Shown here piece after piece: positions 5,230 through 5,235 of a DNA stretch of 5,235 nucleotides. The first letter of the stretch is position 1; each line of letters begins with the position of its first letter. The notes below the pieces were generated by a model. That model did not search any database, was not told where the DNA came from, and saw only the letters and a list, made by a program, of their open reading frames with translations. The DNA is taken from assembly GCA_937859005.1 (NCBI GenBank), contig CALLYR010000076.1, positions 1 through 5,235 on the forward strand. The letters are read 5' to 3'. This DNA comes from an uncultured Paracoccus sp. GTDB taxonomy: Bacteria; Pseudomonadota; Alphaproteobacteria; Rhodobacterales; Rhodobacteraceae. Made by a program: the position numbers and the translations under genes.

Positions 5230-5235
5230 ATGGGA
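5230..5235 (+). CDS. possible start of a downstream gene (only two codons visible)
   Basis: ATG GGA at 5230-5235 follows the GGAGGAG sequence, although the spacing is short. A competing start is the ATG at 5217, which overlaps the previous stop as TGATG and would read MAEENG, but it has no ribosome site. Nothing can be said of the product. Confidence 0.25.

Overview
The window is a compact, high-GC, single-strand gene cluster. Codon use is strongly G/C-ending and coding density is close to 98 percent, which points to an alphaproteobacterium. The protein families and local style suggest a Rhodobacterales methylotroph, perhaps Paracoccus, but no marker gene is present to prove it. All seven genes I accept read on the + strand, and the first is cut by the left edge.

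Region 1-3965 is an ABC-transport operon of the type known beside PQQ-dependent alcohol/methanol dehydrogenase genes. In order it holds: the 3' part of a periplasmic substrate-binding protein (1-882); a secreted seven-bladed YVTN beta-propeller (890-1846); a secreted protein of unknown function with a poly-Asp stretch (1868-2440); the ABC ATPase (2437-3171); and an ABC-2 type permease (3168-3965). ATPase and permease are coupled to their upstream genes by ATGA overlaps. A small exported helical protein with two cysteines follows after 3 bases (3969-4565) and looks like part of the same transcript.

Region 4566-4635 is the only real gap. It holds a reasonable sigma70-like promoter candidate (GTGACG, 17-base spacer, TAGACT) and a GTTCG-GT-CGAAC inverted repeat just downstream. 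A secreted Ala/Pro/Thr/Gly-rich protein follows (4636-5217). The window ends in a GGAGGAG ribosome-binding sequence and an ATG that may begin another gene.

The genes most likely form one periplasm-facing system: a binding protein, a propeller and accessory exported proteins working with a one-permease, one-ATPase transporter that supports a periplasmic PQQ enzyme. The same combination resembles, from memory, the lanthanide utilisation and transport (lut) cluster of Methylorubrum extorquens. Lanthanide or other metal/cofactor handling is therefore a serious hypothesis, although the window itself contains no dehydrogenase, TonB receptor or lanmodulin-type EF hand. I see no RNA genes, CRISPR arrays, insertion sequences or convincing rho-independent terminators.
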